34,196 nucleotides of DNA. Source: a virus. This document shows positions 19,001 through 28,500 of the stretch, piece after piece. The DNA is taken from IMG/VR virus record IMGVR_UViG_3300009124_000050, positions 1-34,196 of that record; one strand, 5' to 3'. The notes under the pieces were generated by a model that was given only the letters and a program-made list of their open reading frames with translations, ran no database searches and had not been told where the DNA came from. Made by a program: the position numbers and the translations under genes. Within the stretch, counting starts at the first letter, position 1; each line of letters begins with the position of its first letter.

Positions 19001-19284
19001 TTGCTAAGCACGGATCTGGTGTTGAAACTATTTCTGGCGAAGGATATATTACACGCACATTTGATTATGAAGGATCTGGTGTTATTACACTCTCTGGTCA
19101 GACAGAATTCAAACTTAAGTATCAGACAGATGCTACCACAATTCTGTTTACTTATCAAGGTGGCGAGGACGATGCATTCACGAGAATTGCTAGAACCAAC
19201 ACTGCTGAAATTAGAATTGATGGAGAATCCGAGAACAGATCCATCCTCTTTACACCTCCAAGAATATTCGGAACGATTATATAA
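13042..19284 (+). CDS. Giant repeat-built virion or fibre-like protein
   Basis: This is a 2080-residue protein. Residues 1-185 form a beta domain (NLILQYLDGGGNWVTINTII, FRLYQESASGNPYDHYG) resembling the sheet-rich extracellular domains of the reelin or F5/8 style. Residues about 340-1270 are a tandem array of ~130-residue units marked by H/N-W-R-G-R-G-G, Y-N-E-S-S-I/V-E and DFGQITATGS followed by DYG. Residues about 1250-1935 switch to a shorter repeat marked GSGSLF, AAGGAAE and ENTALYTF. A last block (to 2080) has G-S-G-V-x-T-I/L-S-G repeats. No catalytic or membrane motif is seen. Ribosome site is weak (AGG at 13034-13036). Likely an elongated fibre or decoration built by repeat duplication (inference). 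Similar GSGSLF proteins occur, as I recall, in cyanophages. Confidence 0.75.
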   Translation: MATFTFDTTAVRDYTIVDNGGLDNAAPVTLSASDLTNLQYTTDGDVVLSQNGSGTLSSGGFAIGEHLRFSTNIGSRWFTFTYDAVIYNQIEITGIKGNGSNGGEEPDSGENLILQYLDGGGNWVTINTIIAENDTTFNTINTAVIALPQAAQNNNQAFRLYQESASGNPYDHYGISSITFTETVSGGSSTEDYGLITTTATATEEYQEIVFTDVAYPFGKAKISGGAQAAVSSTPPTRTVEIKSQGISTKSSTSVWVGSGTAFEMAGGQELIVAPWTVASGVLRTYRTTNSFVGSGDISIRDRYQIENTTKQERVVTQISADPEEYEVSYISVPTVREIDEDVRFSPSYNTSSVEYFEDDTDYGSVTQSSSTNLDNGNLQEGSYGGADYGLVNVTQDDYPFLPALNVYGDAVTNYLPVYTEEGTGLFNFIGEAKSEFKPNWRGRGGIFVAGSAQDSFVRPAVIEGGSIVSFNESDNSVSYRYTETSVEEFDSNDFGQITATGSASDYGTVTEGSYASFDYGYVFNIDTVEPFGLFSLQGYAKYAYKPTFTHHGSGSISIYDHYTFTKFNPHWRGRGGFSISGGEGDVFSRPAVVEGGSLVSFNKSANSAAYSYNESSVEEFSSNDFGQITVSGSSTDYGTVTEGAYAGFDYGYVINTDIVEPYGLYTFSGSATTSFKPTFTQIGTGLFTISGVSENEFKPHWRGRGGIVLSGGERDVFSRPAVVEGGSIVSFNESSNSAAYSYNESSIELFSDTDFGQITATGSTTDYGSVTEGSYAGFDYGYVFNTIDQYPLDINSLFTISGVANVEYNPELKQIGDGLYNVTGVAETAFLPHWRGRGGIIVSGGEADSVVKVFTGTGSLFSVIDSEEKAAYSYNESSIELFSDTDFGQITSTGSTTDYGTITEGSYAAFDYGYVVNVLDAYPLDINSLFAISGVANVEYNPELSQTGSGGYNFVGVAETSFLPHWRGRGGLFLSGGERDSIIKSFTGTGSLFSVIDSEEKAAYSYNESSIEFFNNVDLGTVTTTGTTVDYGNLIDGSYGGLDYGYVVSTQDDYPLDINSLFVISGSADVEFLRNLMQIGTGLYNVSGDARTIFKPNWIGRGSINLTGGERDSVVKVFTATGSLFHIGEKIERATFSYNTSSIDYFNDLDRGSVTNSGLQEDNGSVAEDSYAGFDYGTVINTSDTYPFGSISISGGAADVAELKVIVGGNLFGFGGAAEAVSWQTPENTALYSFNGGYSNLKASVSEVGSGSLFNYKGQSAPDDFTFRPHWRGSGVLRLSGEEGYIRLREFVSRQGSISVGGSAHEAFVAQTPEDTVLFTYSGTRGSEKATTAEVGSGSLFAIGTLVEAQTDFYTVPVSTSLFGVSGAAGVAQADDYTSRDGTLKIYTDDTTFNYRNYRPSPRYVNSEYGFIGGQLNIAGELDEAVTQPYIGSGNVTVSGDHVIELTKFFAGTGSFNTLSGAAESRAIAINAETSLYRAFGSGDDSVTKTKIGSGSLFTAGGAAESRTFAKSVTGLFSIAGDQTDTRYVPNFNGSGTLSVINSADDAFSRILIGTGRISTFSGGAEAFVAQTPENTALYSFNGTATESFSKGNYDGIGSVFTSGFSTEKQTDAYAGTGSLFAAGGAAESRTIIAEDNTVLFTINLNTEYVFIRGPYPAGGSLFAAGGAAEAFVAQTPENTALYTFFGNRLSEKKTSREVGSGSLFTAGSGAESRIISQVAKTVLFALTGSAEESFSQAPYKGSGSLFAAAGAAEAFSAQTPENTALYTFFGNILNESKTTRLQGSGSLFTFGGSIERSTVAEESTGLFSISGASEFKFTRGAYPSSGSLFAAGGAAESRTIIAEDNTVLFTASGTAVERFTRSSTTKSAQYSFSGELTEKKTSTEVGSGSLFAAGGAAEVAVVGAESTGLFNINGSTDDTFTRTVIGSGSLFSVGSADEAKTTFVPIDPGFYRLVGSADESFTPAPHIGSGSATLSGTTSPEIRTLAKHGSGVETISGEGYITRTFDYEGSGVITLSGQTEFKLKYQTDATTILFTYQGGEDDAFTRIARTNTAEIRIDGESENRSILFTPPRIFGTII
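15274..15321 (+). repeat. 48-base exact direct repeat, copy 1
   Basis: Identical to 15670-15717, at an offset of 396 bases, inside the tandem array of the 2080-residue gene. Confidence 0.9.
15607..15677 (+). repeat. 71-base exact direct repeat, copy 1
   Basis: Identical to 16003-16073, at an offset of 396 bases. Both copies encode the segment ending YSYNESS. Confidence 0.9.
16003..16073 (+). repeat. 71-base exact direct repeat, copy 2
   Basis: Second copy of 15607-15677; the same reading frame is kept, as 396 is divisible by three. Confidence 0.9.
16780..18850 (+). repeat. GSGSLF-type short coding repeats
   Basis: About eleven copies of a G-S-L-F core followed by a Gly/Ala-rich AAGGAAE turn, often with QTPENTALYTF between copies. 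Near-identical DNA recurs, for example the QTPENTALYTFFGN coding stretches at about 18068 and 18319. Confidence 0.85.
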
Positions 19285-19293
19285 TCTTGATCT

Positions 19294-19301
19294 TATAAAT
19301 A
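19294..19301 (+). promoter_or_regulatory. Late promoter TATAAATA in a hairpin loop
   Basis: Perfect octamer, 28 bases before the ATG at 19330. It is flanked by the inverted repeat TCTTGAT (19285-19291) and ATCAAGA (19303-19309), which puts the octamer in the loop. No T run follows, so this hairpin is not a classic terminator. Confidence 0.75.
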
Positions 19302-19329
19302 AATCAAGAAACTAATTAGAATCTGTTCC

Positions 19330-19539
19330 ATGACAACCCAGGTACAATTCCGAAGAGGAACAACTGCCCAACATGCCAGCTTTACTGGTGCAGAAGGTGA
19401 AATTACTGTTGATACAACAGAAAGTCTCGCAGTTGTTCATGATGGTTCTACTCAAGGTGGACATCCTTTGGCACGAAAAGATTTCGTCAACCAGGAAATC
19501 ACCAAAAGTATTGCCTTCATGGCAGCTATGGGTTGGTAA
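19330..19539 (+). CDS. Free-standing Mtd_N-like small fibre protein
   Basis: This 69-residue protein starts MTTQVQFRRGTTAQHASFTG and has AEGEITVDTTESLAVVHDG, then GGHPLARKDFV. This is the pattern of the N-terminal domain of the phage major tropism determinant and of many fibre N-termini (RRGT-x(n)-GE-x(n)-D-x(n)-VHDG), here nearly alone. A 15-residue helix (NQEITKSIAFMAAMGW) ends it. No Shine-Dalgarno sequence is visible; a late promoter lies 28 bases upstream. It sits 42 bases before the 3167-residue gene and may be a partner or adaptor for it (inference). It could also be the remnant of a longer fibre. Fold call fairly confident; function inferred. Confidence 0.75.
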   Translation: MTTQVQFRRGTTAQHASFTGAEGEITVDTTESLAVVHDGSTQGGHPLARKDFVNQEITKSIAFMAAMGW

Positions 19540-19565
19540 TTGCAAATTATTAGATATCAGTAAAC

Positions 19566-19570
19566 AGGAG
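19566..19570 (+). promoter_or_regulatory. Ribosome binding site AGGAG
   Basis: Eleven bases before the ATG at 19582. It supports that start, which gives the recognisable N-terminus MAKRLLFDYEFTP. Confidence 0.65.
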
Positions 19571-19581
19571 ACTCCAAAAAA

Positions 19582-22500
19582 ATGGCAAAAAGATTACTTT
19601 TTGATTACGAATTTACACCCGCGTTAAATAAAATTGTAATCCCTGGTAATATTAACCAGAGAAGACTGCTGGTAGTTACCAATACCACGGACAATATTAT
19701 TATCTACAACTTTGCTGATCCTAATCAGACAGCAACGTTCTCATTTGATACTGAGAAAGAAGAGACAACTCTGATTCTTGCTTATGACTGTTCAGCAATG
19801 GACAGCACCGATGCTCTTCAGATTTTTGAAGAATCAGAAGCAGTTCACTTTGAACCATCTGAAACTTATGTTGACCCTGTATCAAAGTTCAGAGTATCAA
19901 ATCCAGAAAACCTGATTGATACTGACTTTGAGTATGGTCCTCAGGCATCTAAGTGGGAAACACTTCAGCTTGTTAACAATATTCCTTCATCATATTCTAG
20001 TTCTTCTGATACCACGATTCCTAACATCGTTTCGGTTCAGTCAACTCAGAACTCTGATATTGTTCTTGTGACGACTCTTTATGAGCATGATTTGATTGCT
20101 GGTACTCCTATTGACGTTAAAGGTCTTTCCAATCCTGGAGCTGAGGGTAACTATCTGATTCAGTCAGTTCCTACAGAAACGACTTTTACTTATCGTTGTA
20201 GAGAAGTTCAGGGAACATCCGATAACTTAGCTGGTGCTTACACATCTGTTATTCCAGGTCAGTTCTATTCCAACTCTCAGATCAACTTAGATTCACAATC
20301 TGGTCTTCTCTCTGATACGAGAACTTACGAAGTTTCAACTCCATATGGAGAATCTGGCGGATATTATATTGATAACGTAGTAAAACCAGATATCACTACC
20401 AATAAGAATGGTATCTACTACTTTAATATGAATTCCACTGAGTATACATCTCATCCATTCAGATTTGCTGATCATGGTGAGTTGCAAACTCTTGCTTCTA
20501 ACGAAGCACCAATGGGTCTTTTTGATAAAAAGATTGTTGGCATTGCTAGTGATGGTGTTAAAGTTGTTGCACTTTCAGAGGACGGTGAAGTTTATGATAA
20601 CGATGATCTTCTGGTAAAATCTCTTGGTCAGACTGCTGCCAACTGGGAGTCAAAACCAATTGATACCACAGCAAAAATTAAATCAGTAGCTTATTCTTCT
20701 GAGTTAAAACTGTATGTTGGTGTTGGTAATGCCGAAGAAATTTGGTACTCCTATGATCTTAGAGAGTGGACTCAAAGCTCCAGAACTCCTAACGCAGCAA
20801 ATGATCTGAGAAGTGTTATTTGGTCTGCAGAGAAGTTCCTCTTCATGGCAGTTGGTACAAATGGTGTCATTCTTACATCACCAACTGGAATTGGTGATGA
20901 TTGGACTGTAAGAGACACTGGTATCACTTTAACTGATATCCACCAAGAAGTAATTTGGGCAAAAGAATCTGAATTGTTTGTTGTTGTTGGCAGTAACTCT
21001 GCTGGATCTTCGGGCAGAATTTACACTTCTCCTGATGGTGTCACTTGGATTTCAAGAACTTCTAACATTTCAGTACTTTTAAATGGAATTAAGTGGAGTG
21101 CTGATATTGGTCTTTACGTTGCCGTTGGTGCTGGCGGTGCATTGACTACATCTCCTGATGGTATCACTTGGACCTCCAGAACATCTGGAACATCAAATGC
21201 CTTGAATGCTATTGATGTTTCTTTCTATAATGGTGTTTCAACATTCCTTGCTGTTGGTGTTGCTCAAACTGCAATTACTTCTACTGATGGTCTTACTTGG
21301 GCTACTAGAGTAACTGGCACGACTGGTGAACTTACTGATGTAATTTGGGATGCAGATAATTCATCCTTCAAAATTACTGATGTAAATGGTAAAGTTATCA
21401 CCACTGACCAGGACGCTCAGACATATACTGACATTTCTGTAGCTGGTCATAGACTGGACAGAATTGTTTATAGTGGATTTACCTATTTCGTATTCAGTGG
21501 AGACGGTGGTCTTGCTGGTACTCAGGCATATTTTGCTAAGAGACAAGAGTGGTCATCTCTGACAACCATTGCTGCTAGTGGTGGTGGAGTAACTACATTC
21601 CGCAAACTTATTCATGCAACAGATTCTCTTGGTCAAGGTTATTATGTAGCAGTCGGTGAAAATAGTATTGGTGGAAATGGTGTAATTATTACATCAACAA
21701 ATGGAACTTCCTGGAACGAACAGCAGACAGCATCCATTCCTGATGACGGATTCTACAATGTTGAATTTGTTGTAGACACATGGTATTTCTTGGGAAATAA
21801 TGGATTATATTCCACCCAAGACTTCACTGCATGGACAACTGTAGTTCTTAGAGAATCTGTAATTGACACTTTCACTGGCGGCAGTTCAACCGATGCCACT
21901 AGATCTGAAGGCACATACAACAGTATTGAAGGAACTACTAATGGTAGTGGAAATGGTGCCCTATTCAATATCAGTATTGATGGTCTTGGTGTTACTACTG
22001 TTACCATGGTCAATGCTGGTATTGGTTATGCTGCAAGTGACACTATTGAAATCAGCAATGCTAATTTTGGTGGTACTGGAGGAGATATTACTCTTACAAT
22101 CCAGACTCTCACATCAACCACTACTGGATTTAGAGATTTTGTACTTATCCAAGGTGCTGCTACAATCGTTGGTAACGGAGGAAGAATTTGGTATTCTGCT
22201 GATCTTGCTGATTGGAGTGTTGGTAAGATTACAACAGAGAATGCTACATCCACAGCAACTACGGGCACAACGTATAATCTTACTTCAACATTTGATCAAG
22301 CTGGTGACTATACCGTTGCTGGAACAGATTCAAACGGTGCAGTCTCTGGATATGATCCTGCTATTACTACGAGACTTGGTGATACTCTAACATTTGATAA
22401 CTCTGCGACTTATAGTGCCCACCCAATGTACATCAGAGTTTCTGATGGTGGTGCTAGTGCATCTGGTGCAACTGGAGAAGGAACAGCTACAGTTTCGTTT

Positions 22501-25500
22501 ACACCAACAACAACTGGCGTTTATTATTATCAGTGCTCAGTTCATGGCACCATGCTTGGAATCATCAATGTTCTTCCTTCATTGACTGGTGTTACCAGCA
22601 CAGGAACAGATTTCCCAACATCACTGAACTTCCATGCAATTGCATATGATTCAACTCTGAATAACAGATATGTTGCTGGTGGTAACGGTGGTTTCTATTG
22701 GTCACAGAATGGTCATGAATGGTATGTAGCATCTTATATACCAGACCTGGATGATGTAACTGTTCATGATCTATATCATGATGGTGTAAGATTCCTGGCA
22801 GCTACAAAAAGAAGTCTTGCCAAGCCTGGTCAGACATATACCACAACACCTTACCTCCATGAAATCTTGGGTTCGTTTGATGGTAAGAATTTCATGCGCG
22901 AAGAAACTCCATTAGTTGGAGATGCTTCAGGAAATGTTGATGGATCAACTGGAGGAAATACAGATTATTATAGTACTATCTTCTCTTATATTGATCCTAT
23001 TGGTACTGACATCTACGTTTACTTTGGTTCGGAGAGTGGTAGAATTGATTTAATGACTGATAGTGTCGTTCCATATACAAAGGACGTTTATTATCATACT
23101 GCTGCTGGAGAAGATCACTACACCAGACTTTATGTAACGACAGCGACTCCAAACAACATCTTCTATTACTGTGCTACGCATGGTCTTACTATGGGTGGAA
23201 ACTTGTTCTTAGATCAAGTTTCTAGTTCTAACGTTTACATGAAGACTCTTGATGAGAATGGATTCTCACAAGGAACTGACTTCTATATTGTCAATACAAT
23301 TTCACCAAAAGTTGTTGAAATTTTTGATGGTACTGCAAATGCTCCTGATGGAAGACCATACATTGATACTGAAGAAACACTCAATGTTGATTTCCAAGAT
23401 GATAAAGAGTTAACAGAAGTAAGAGATTATGAACCATCATATGTTCTGAAATTTGACGAATCGCAGATTAACGTTGCTTCTAGAACCATCACATTTGCTG
23501 AAGATCATAAATTAAAAGATGGTTATGCTCTCTTCTATTATACTGCTCCTGGAGATAAACCAGTCGGTGGTATGGCATCAGGACAAGTTTATTATGCTGA
23601 CATTGTTGGTGCTAAATCAATCAAACTGACTCAGTGTGGATTCTCTACATACGAGAAGAAGAATGAGGGTGACTTCCCCGTACCATTCCACAGATGGTCT
23701 CAGGTTAACCGCCTTAAGGCACAAACTAATGATGGTAATACCAGTGGTCAAACTGGTAGTGCCTACTTCGGTCGTAACGTTGCAATGAGTGGTGATGGCA
23801 ATTATCTCATCATCGGTTCTGACCATGATGATTCTTATGGTTCTAACCGTGGTGCTGCTTATATCTTCAAGAAAGAAAATGGTTCTTGGAACATTAAGCA
23901 AAGAATCGGTGGTGGATCTGGTAACTCAAACAGTGACCACTTTGGTTGGTCCTGTGATATTAACTACGATGGATCAGTTGTTGTAGTTGGTATTCCTTAT
24001 GATGATCCAGCTGGAACAGATTCTGGTAGAATTCACATCTGGGAAAGAAGTGGTGAGTCCTGGTCACAACCCGCAACTGCAACTCCACCAGATAGCAATA
24101 ACTATCAGTATTTCGGTAGACAGGTTTCTATCAACGGTGCTGGTACTATCATTGCTGTTGGTGCATATAATAGAGACCAAGGAGGCAGCGATCGCGGAGA
24201 AGTTTATATCTACACTTATGACATCGCTGGCAATTCACTTTCTTTGGAAGCACAGATTCAACCAACTGATGGTACTATCTCAAATAGCGACTACTTCGGT
24301 TCTTCACTTTGTTTAGATAAGACTGGAACCAAGCTTGTTGTTGGTGCTGAGCGTGATGACCAAACAATTTCAGACAGTGGTTCTGCATATTACTTCTACA
24401 GATCTCCTGGATCTCCATTTACATGGACACAAGGACAAAGACTGAATTCTCCAAACCCATCATCTAGTGCTTACTACGGCAACTCCATTTGTATCTCTCC
24501 TGATGGTACTGTTCTTGCTGTTGGTTCATATAATGATGATACCTACGGTTCTAACTGGGGTGCTGTTTACATCTATGACTGGAATGCTGCTAGTTCAACT
24601 TGGGATTATTCCGAAGCAATTGGACCCGAGCTTCCTGCCACCACCAACAACAATCAAGGTAAGTCAAGTCTTTACTTCAGTTACTCTGAGTCTCAACATG
24701 GAAGAACAATTGGTCTGAGTGATGATGGTTCTATCATTACTGTTGGTTGTGGATGGTATGATGTTAATGGCATCAACCGTGAAGGAACTTGGAGCAATGT
24801 TGGTGCAACATATGTATTTGAAAGATCCACAGGTTCGTATGTTCTTGAAGCAAGAATCCTAGGAACACACTCCAGAGAAAGTTCTTATATGGGATGTTCT
24901 GTTGACATCTCCGAAGATGGTAACTACATTGTTTCTGGTGCTTATAACGAATATGAGTACGGTCCTACAAACATGGGTGCTGCTTATGTCTTTGATGGAA
25001 CCACTGCCGATCATGGTGCTACATTTACTCACGGTAAGCATAATCTGGGTCTTTGCTACAGAATTGCTCGTGAGTCTCACTCTGGTAACAGAAATGACCA
25101 CTATCTGTATACCGCATACTACGCTATGCGTGCTCAGAACATCTATTCCAGCACACCTGATTATCGTAACATTTCTGGTTATGACTTACAAGAGTTTGGT
25201 TCAAACTCCTTCGGTCTTTCTGGAACTGGCGGTCCATACGGATCTACTGATAACGTTGATAACACTTACTTCATTACTCCATACAGAACTGGTCCTGGAT
25301 ATCCAAGAGACTGGACACATATCGGTGGTGCAGGACACTTCGGTGAAGATTATAGAGAGCAAGTTAACTACGGTAGAAGTGCCTGGTGGGGATATGGAGA
25401 CATTCTTCCATTCATGAGTCCTATGAGAAGAACTGGTCTTTTCGGAAGAAATGACTTCATGACTGATGATAAGACAAACTCAGCAAGATATAATGCTCTT

Positions 25501-28500
25501 GGACCATGGGGATCTGGAGACAGTGATATTGCTCCTCACTATGACAGAGTATTTGGTAATAATAACAATCCTTATGTTTATACTACCAATAATGATTATA
25601 TTAACCACAGAGCATCTTACTCCTATGCATGGTGGTATTACTCTGGTGGATACTTCACTGGTCAACACAACTACTTCAGTGGTTGGGGCGATAACTGGAG
25701 TGGTAACTACTATCTGATTCCTCTCAGAAGACTTGTTGAGAAGAACTCTTTCTATTCTGCAGATCATGGTCTTAACACCAATGATGAGGTTCAGTATGAA
25801 GTAGTCTCAGGTCAGACAATTAAGTTCTTAGATGGTACTGGTTTTAGAAACTCACCAATTAATGAACTTTCTACACCAAGACAGATCTTTGTTGAAAAGG
25901 TTGATAATAATAGATTCCGTATTAAGACATCCACTAGTGGAAATGCTCTTAGAATTATGGAAGCAAACGGTCAGTATAGATTTACTGGTACTGTTGTTAA
26001 CTTTAGAAAGAACTCATTGTTTGTTGACGCACATAACTTGTCAACAAACAATGCTCTTCTCTATAACAACGAAGGTATTACACCAATTGCTGGTCTGACA
26101 GATAACACTCTGTATTATGCTAATGTTCTGAACGCAGACAGATTCCAGTTGAGAACTGCTGTTGGTAAGAACTTCAATGGTAATATTAGTGCAAATAGCA
26201 ACCAGATTACTGGTATGACTATTAACCCACAGAATGAACTTACTACTGGTCAGGTTGTTACTATCATCGCCAATGGTGATACATTGAGTCTGCCAACTGA
26301 CACCACAATTCAAACGATTAATAATAGCACAACAATTACGTTGTCTAATACATTTAGTGGTAGTGGAACAATCAACGGCGTCAGCTTTAACTCTGGTCTT
26401 CCTGAAGAAGATCTTACGGGTAAAGGTGCTGGTCTCCAGGCATTTGAAGATCAAACAACTGACTTCGGTGTTTCTGACGGTGGATTTAAGAACACATATA
26501 TCGTTGACGAAAAAACTCTTGAAGTTCGCGTTCCATTTAAGATCCGTCCTTCTAGAAAACTGTTTGATGCTAATTCAGATGTTAATGCTGGTGCAGATTC
26601 CATCACAATTGAGAATCACTTCTTCAAGACTGGTTCTAAGGTAATCTACAGTTCCTTCGGTAATCCAGCTCTGCCTGGTTTAGATGACAATAAAGATTAC
26701 TATGTAATCGTTCTTGATGATGAGCAACTGAAGCTCGCACACTCTTATTCTGATGCACTTGCTGGAAATGCTGCTGATATTACCGCCGCTGCTGGTTATT
26801 CCCAGGAGCATGGTTTAATTCACACTAACGTCGCTGGTGACATTGTTGGTAGCGGTTCAATTGCGATTGAAGATGGTTCTAGAATCGTTATTGGTACTGA
26901 TACTAACTTCAAGCGTTACTTCAAGGTTGGTGATTCGGTAACATTTATTGACACCACCACTTCTCCTGGTACGTTTATCACGAAGGAAATCACAGCTATC
27001 AAGGATGACTTTGAGATGCTGATGGATACCAACTTCGCAACAACTGATCCTAATGGTAAGTATTTGATCGGAACCCTGGTCTACACACGCCCTGATGGTT
27101 ACTATCTGCATAGACCATTTGATGGTGGTATGGAGATTGGTACTTCTAAGTCTCCTGACGGTCTCATCTGTCGTCAGACTCGTAAGTACTTCCGTTATCA
27201 GTCAGGTAAAGGTATTCAGACTTCGTTCGCGATCAACTTTAATCCTCTGACTCCTGCTACAAGTGCAGTTTACTTTACTGCTGCTTCCAGTGGAGATAGT
27301 ACTTCTGGACACTATATTAGAATTTCAACTAAGTACGCACATAACCTCAATACTGATCTTGATATTACTCTCGCACAAGCAAATGAAGAAGAATTTAATG
27401 GAAGTTATGCCGTTACTGAAATCGTTAACGACTTTGAATTCGTTGTTGACGCTGTAAATGCTAAACTTGCCACTCAGGCAACTGGATTCTTCGGTTATCA
27501 CATCGTTCAGTGGGCAAACTCCAACGTTCGCGCTGGTATGTTTGACTTCCAGAATGGATTCTTCTTTGAATATGATGGTTCTATACTTTATTGTGTAAGA
27601 AGATCTGCAACTCAGCAGATGACTGGTGTTGTTAACACAGTACATAATTCTAACGCGATTACTGGTACTGACACGAAGTTTACAACTCAGTTAGCATTCG
27701 GTGATAAGATTGTTGTTAGAGGACAGACCTACAAGGTTGTAAAAGTAACTTCAGACACTTTGATTAAAGTACAACCTTCTTATAGAGGTTCTACTACAGA
27801 GAACGTTATCATCACGAAGGTTATTGATACTCGCGTTCCTCAGTCTGAATGGAACATTGATAAGTGTGATGGAACAGGTGCTACTGGTTTCTCACTGGAT
27901 CTCACGAAGATTCAAATGTGCTACGCTGACTACTCCTGGTACGGTGCTGGTAAGATCCGTTTCGGATTCAAGGATCAGAACGGACATGTTAAGTACATCC
28001 ACTCATTCAAGCACAACAACCGCTTGACTGAATCTTACTTCCGTTCAGGTAACCTGCCTGCGCGTTATGAGATTGAGAATATCGGAACTCCAACGTTTAT
28101 TCCATCTCTGTTCCACTGGGGTACTTCGGTCATTATGGATGGTCTCTTCCAGGATGACGAATCATACGTCTTCACCGCTTCTGGCAACGTTCAGAAGTTC
28201 ACGAACACAACCTCTACCGCTGTTACGCAAAATGCTAACTCCGCAATTCTTATTGAATACGCGGGTTCGGGTAGATACAGATTCTTCATCAGAATTCCAT
28301 TCCCATCAGCTAATGCATCAACTCTGACAACTGGTACTCTGATCTATAACGAGACAACTACTGGATTCCTCCAAGATTACTTCAAGGAAGGTAGAGCAAT
28401 TGACCGTAGATCGTTTATCTCTGGATCTACGTTCTACGCATACATCCAGTACGTTGATGGAAGTGGATCTGATTCATATTCATACAGACCATACATCAAC

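Noticed and set aside
17990-19315. A 441-codon open frame in +2 relative to the giant repeat gene
   Set aside because: It is rich in Leu, Gln, Ser and His from reading repetitive, biased codons out of frame. It follows the repeats of the 2080-residue gene and has no family pattern or ribosome site.
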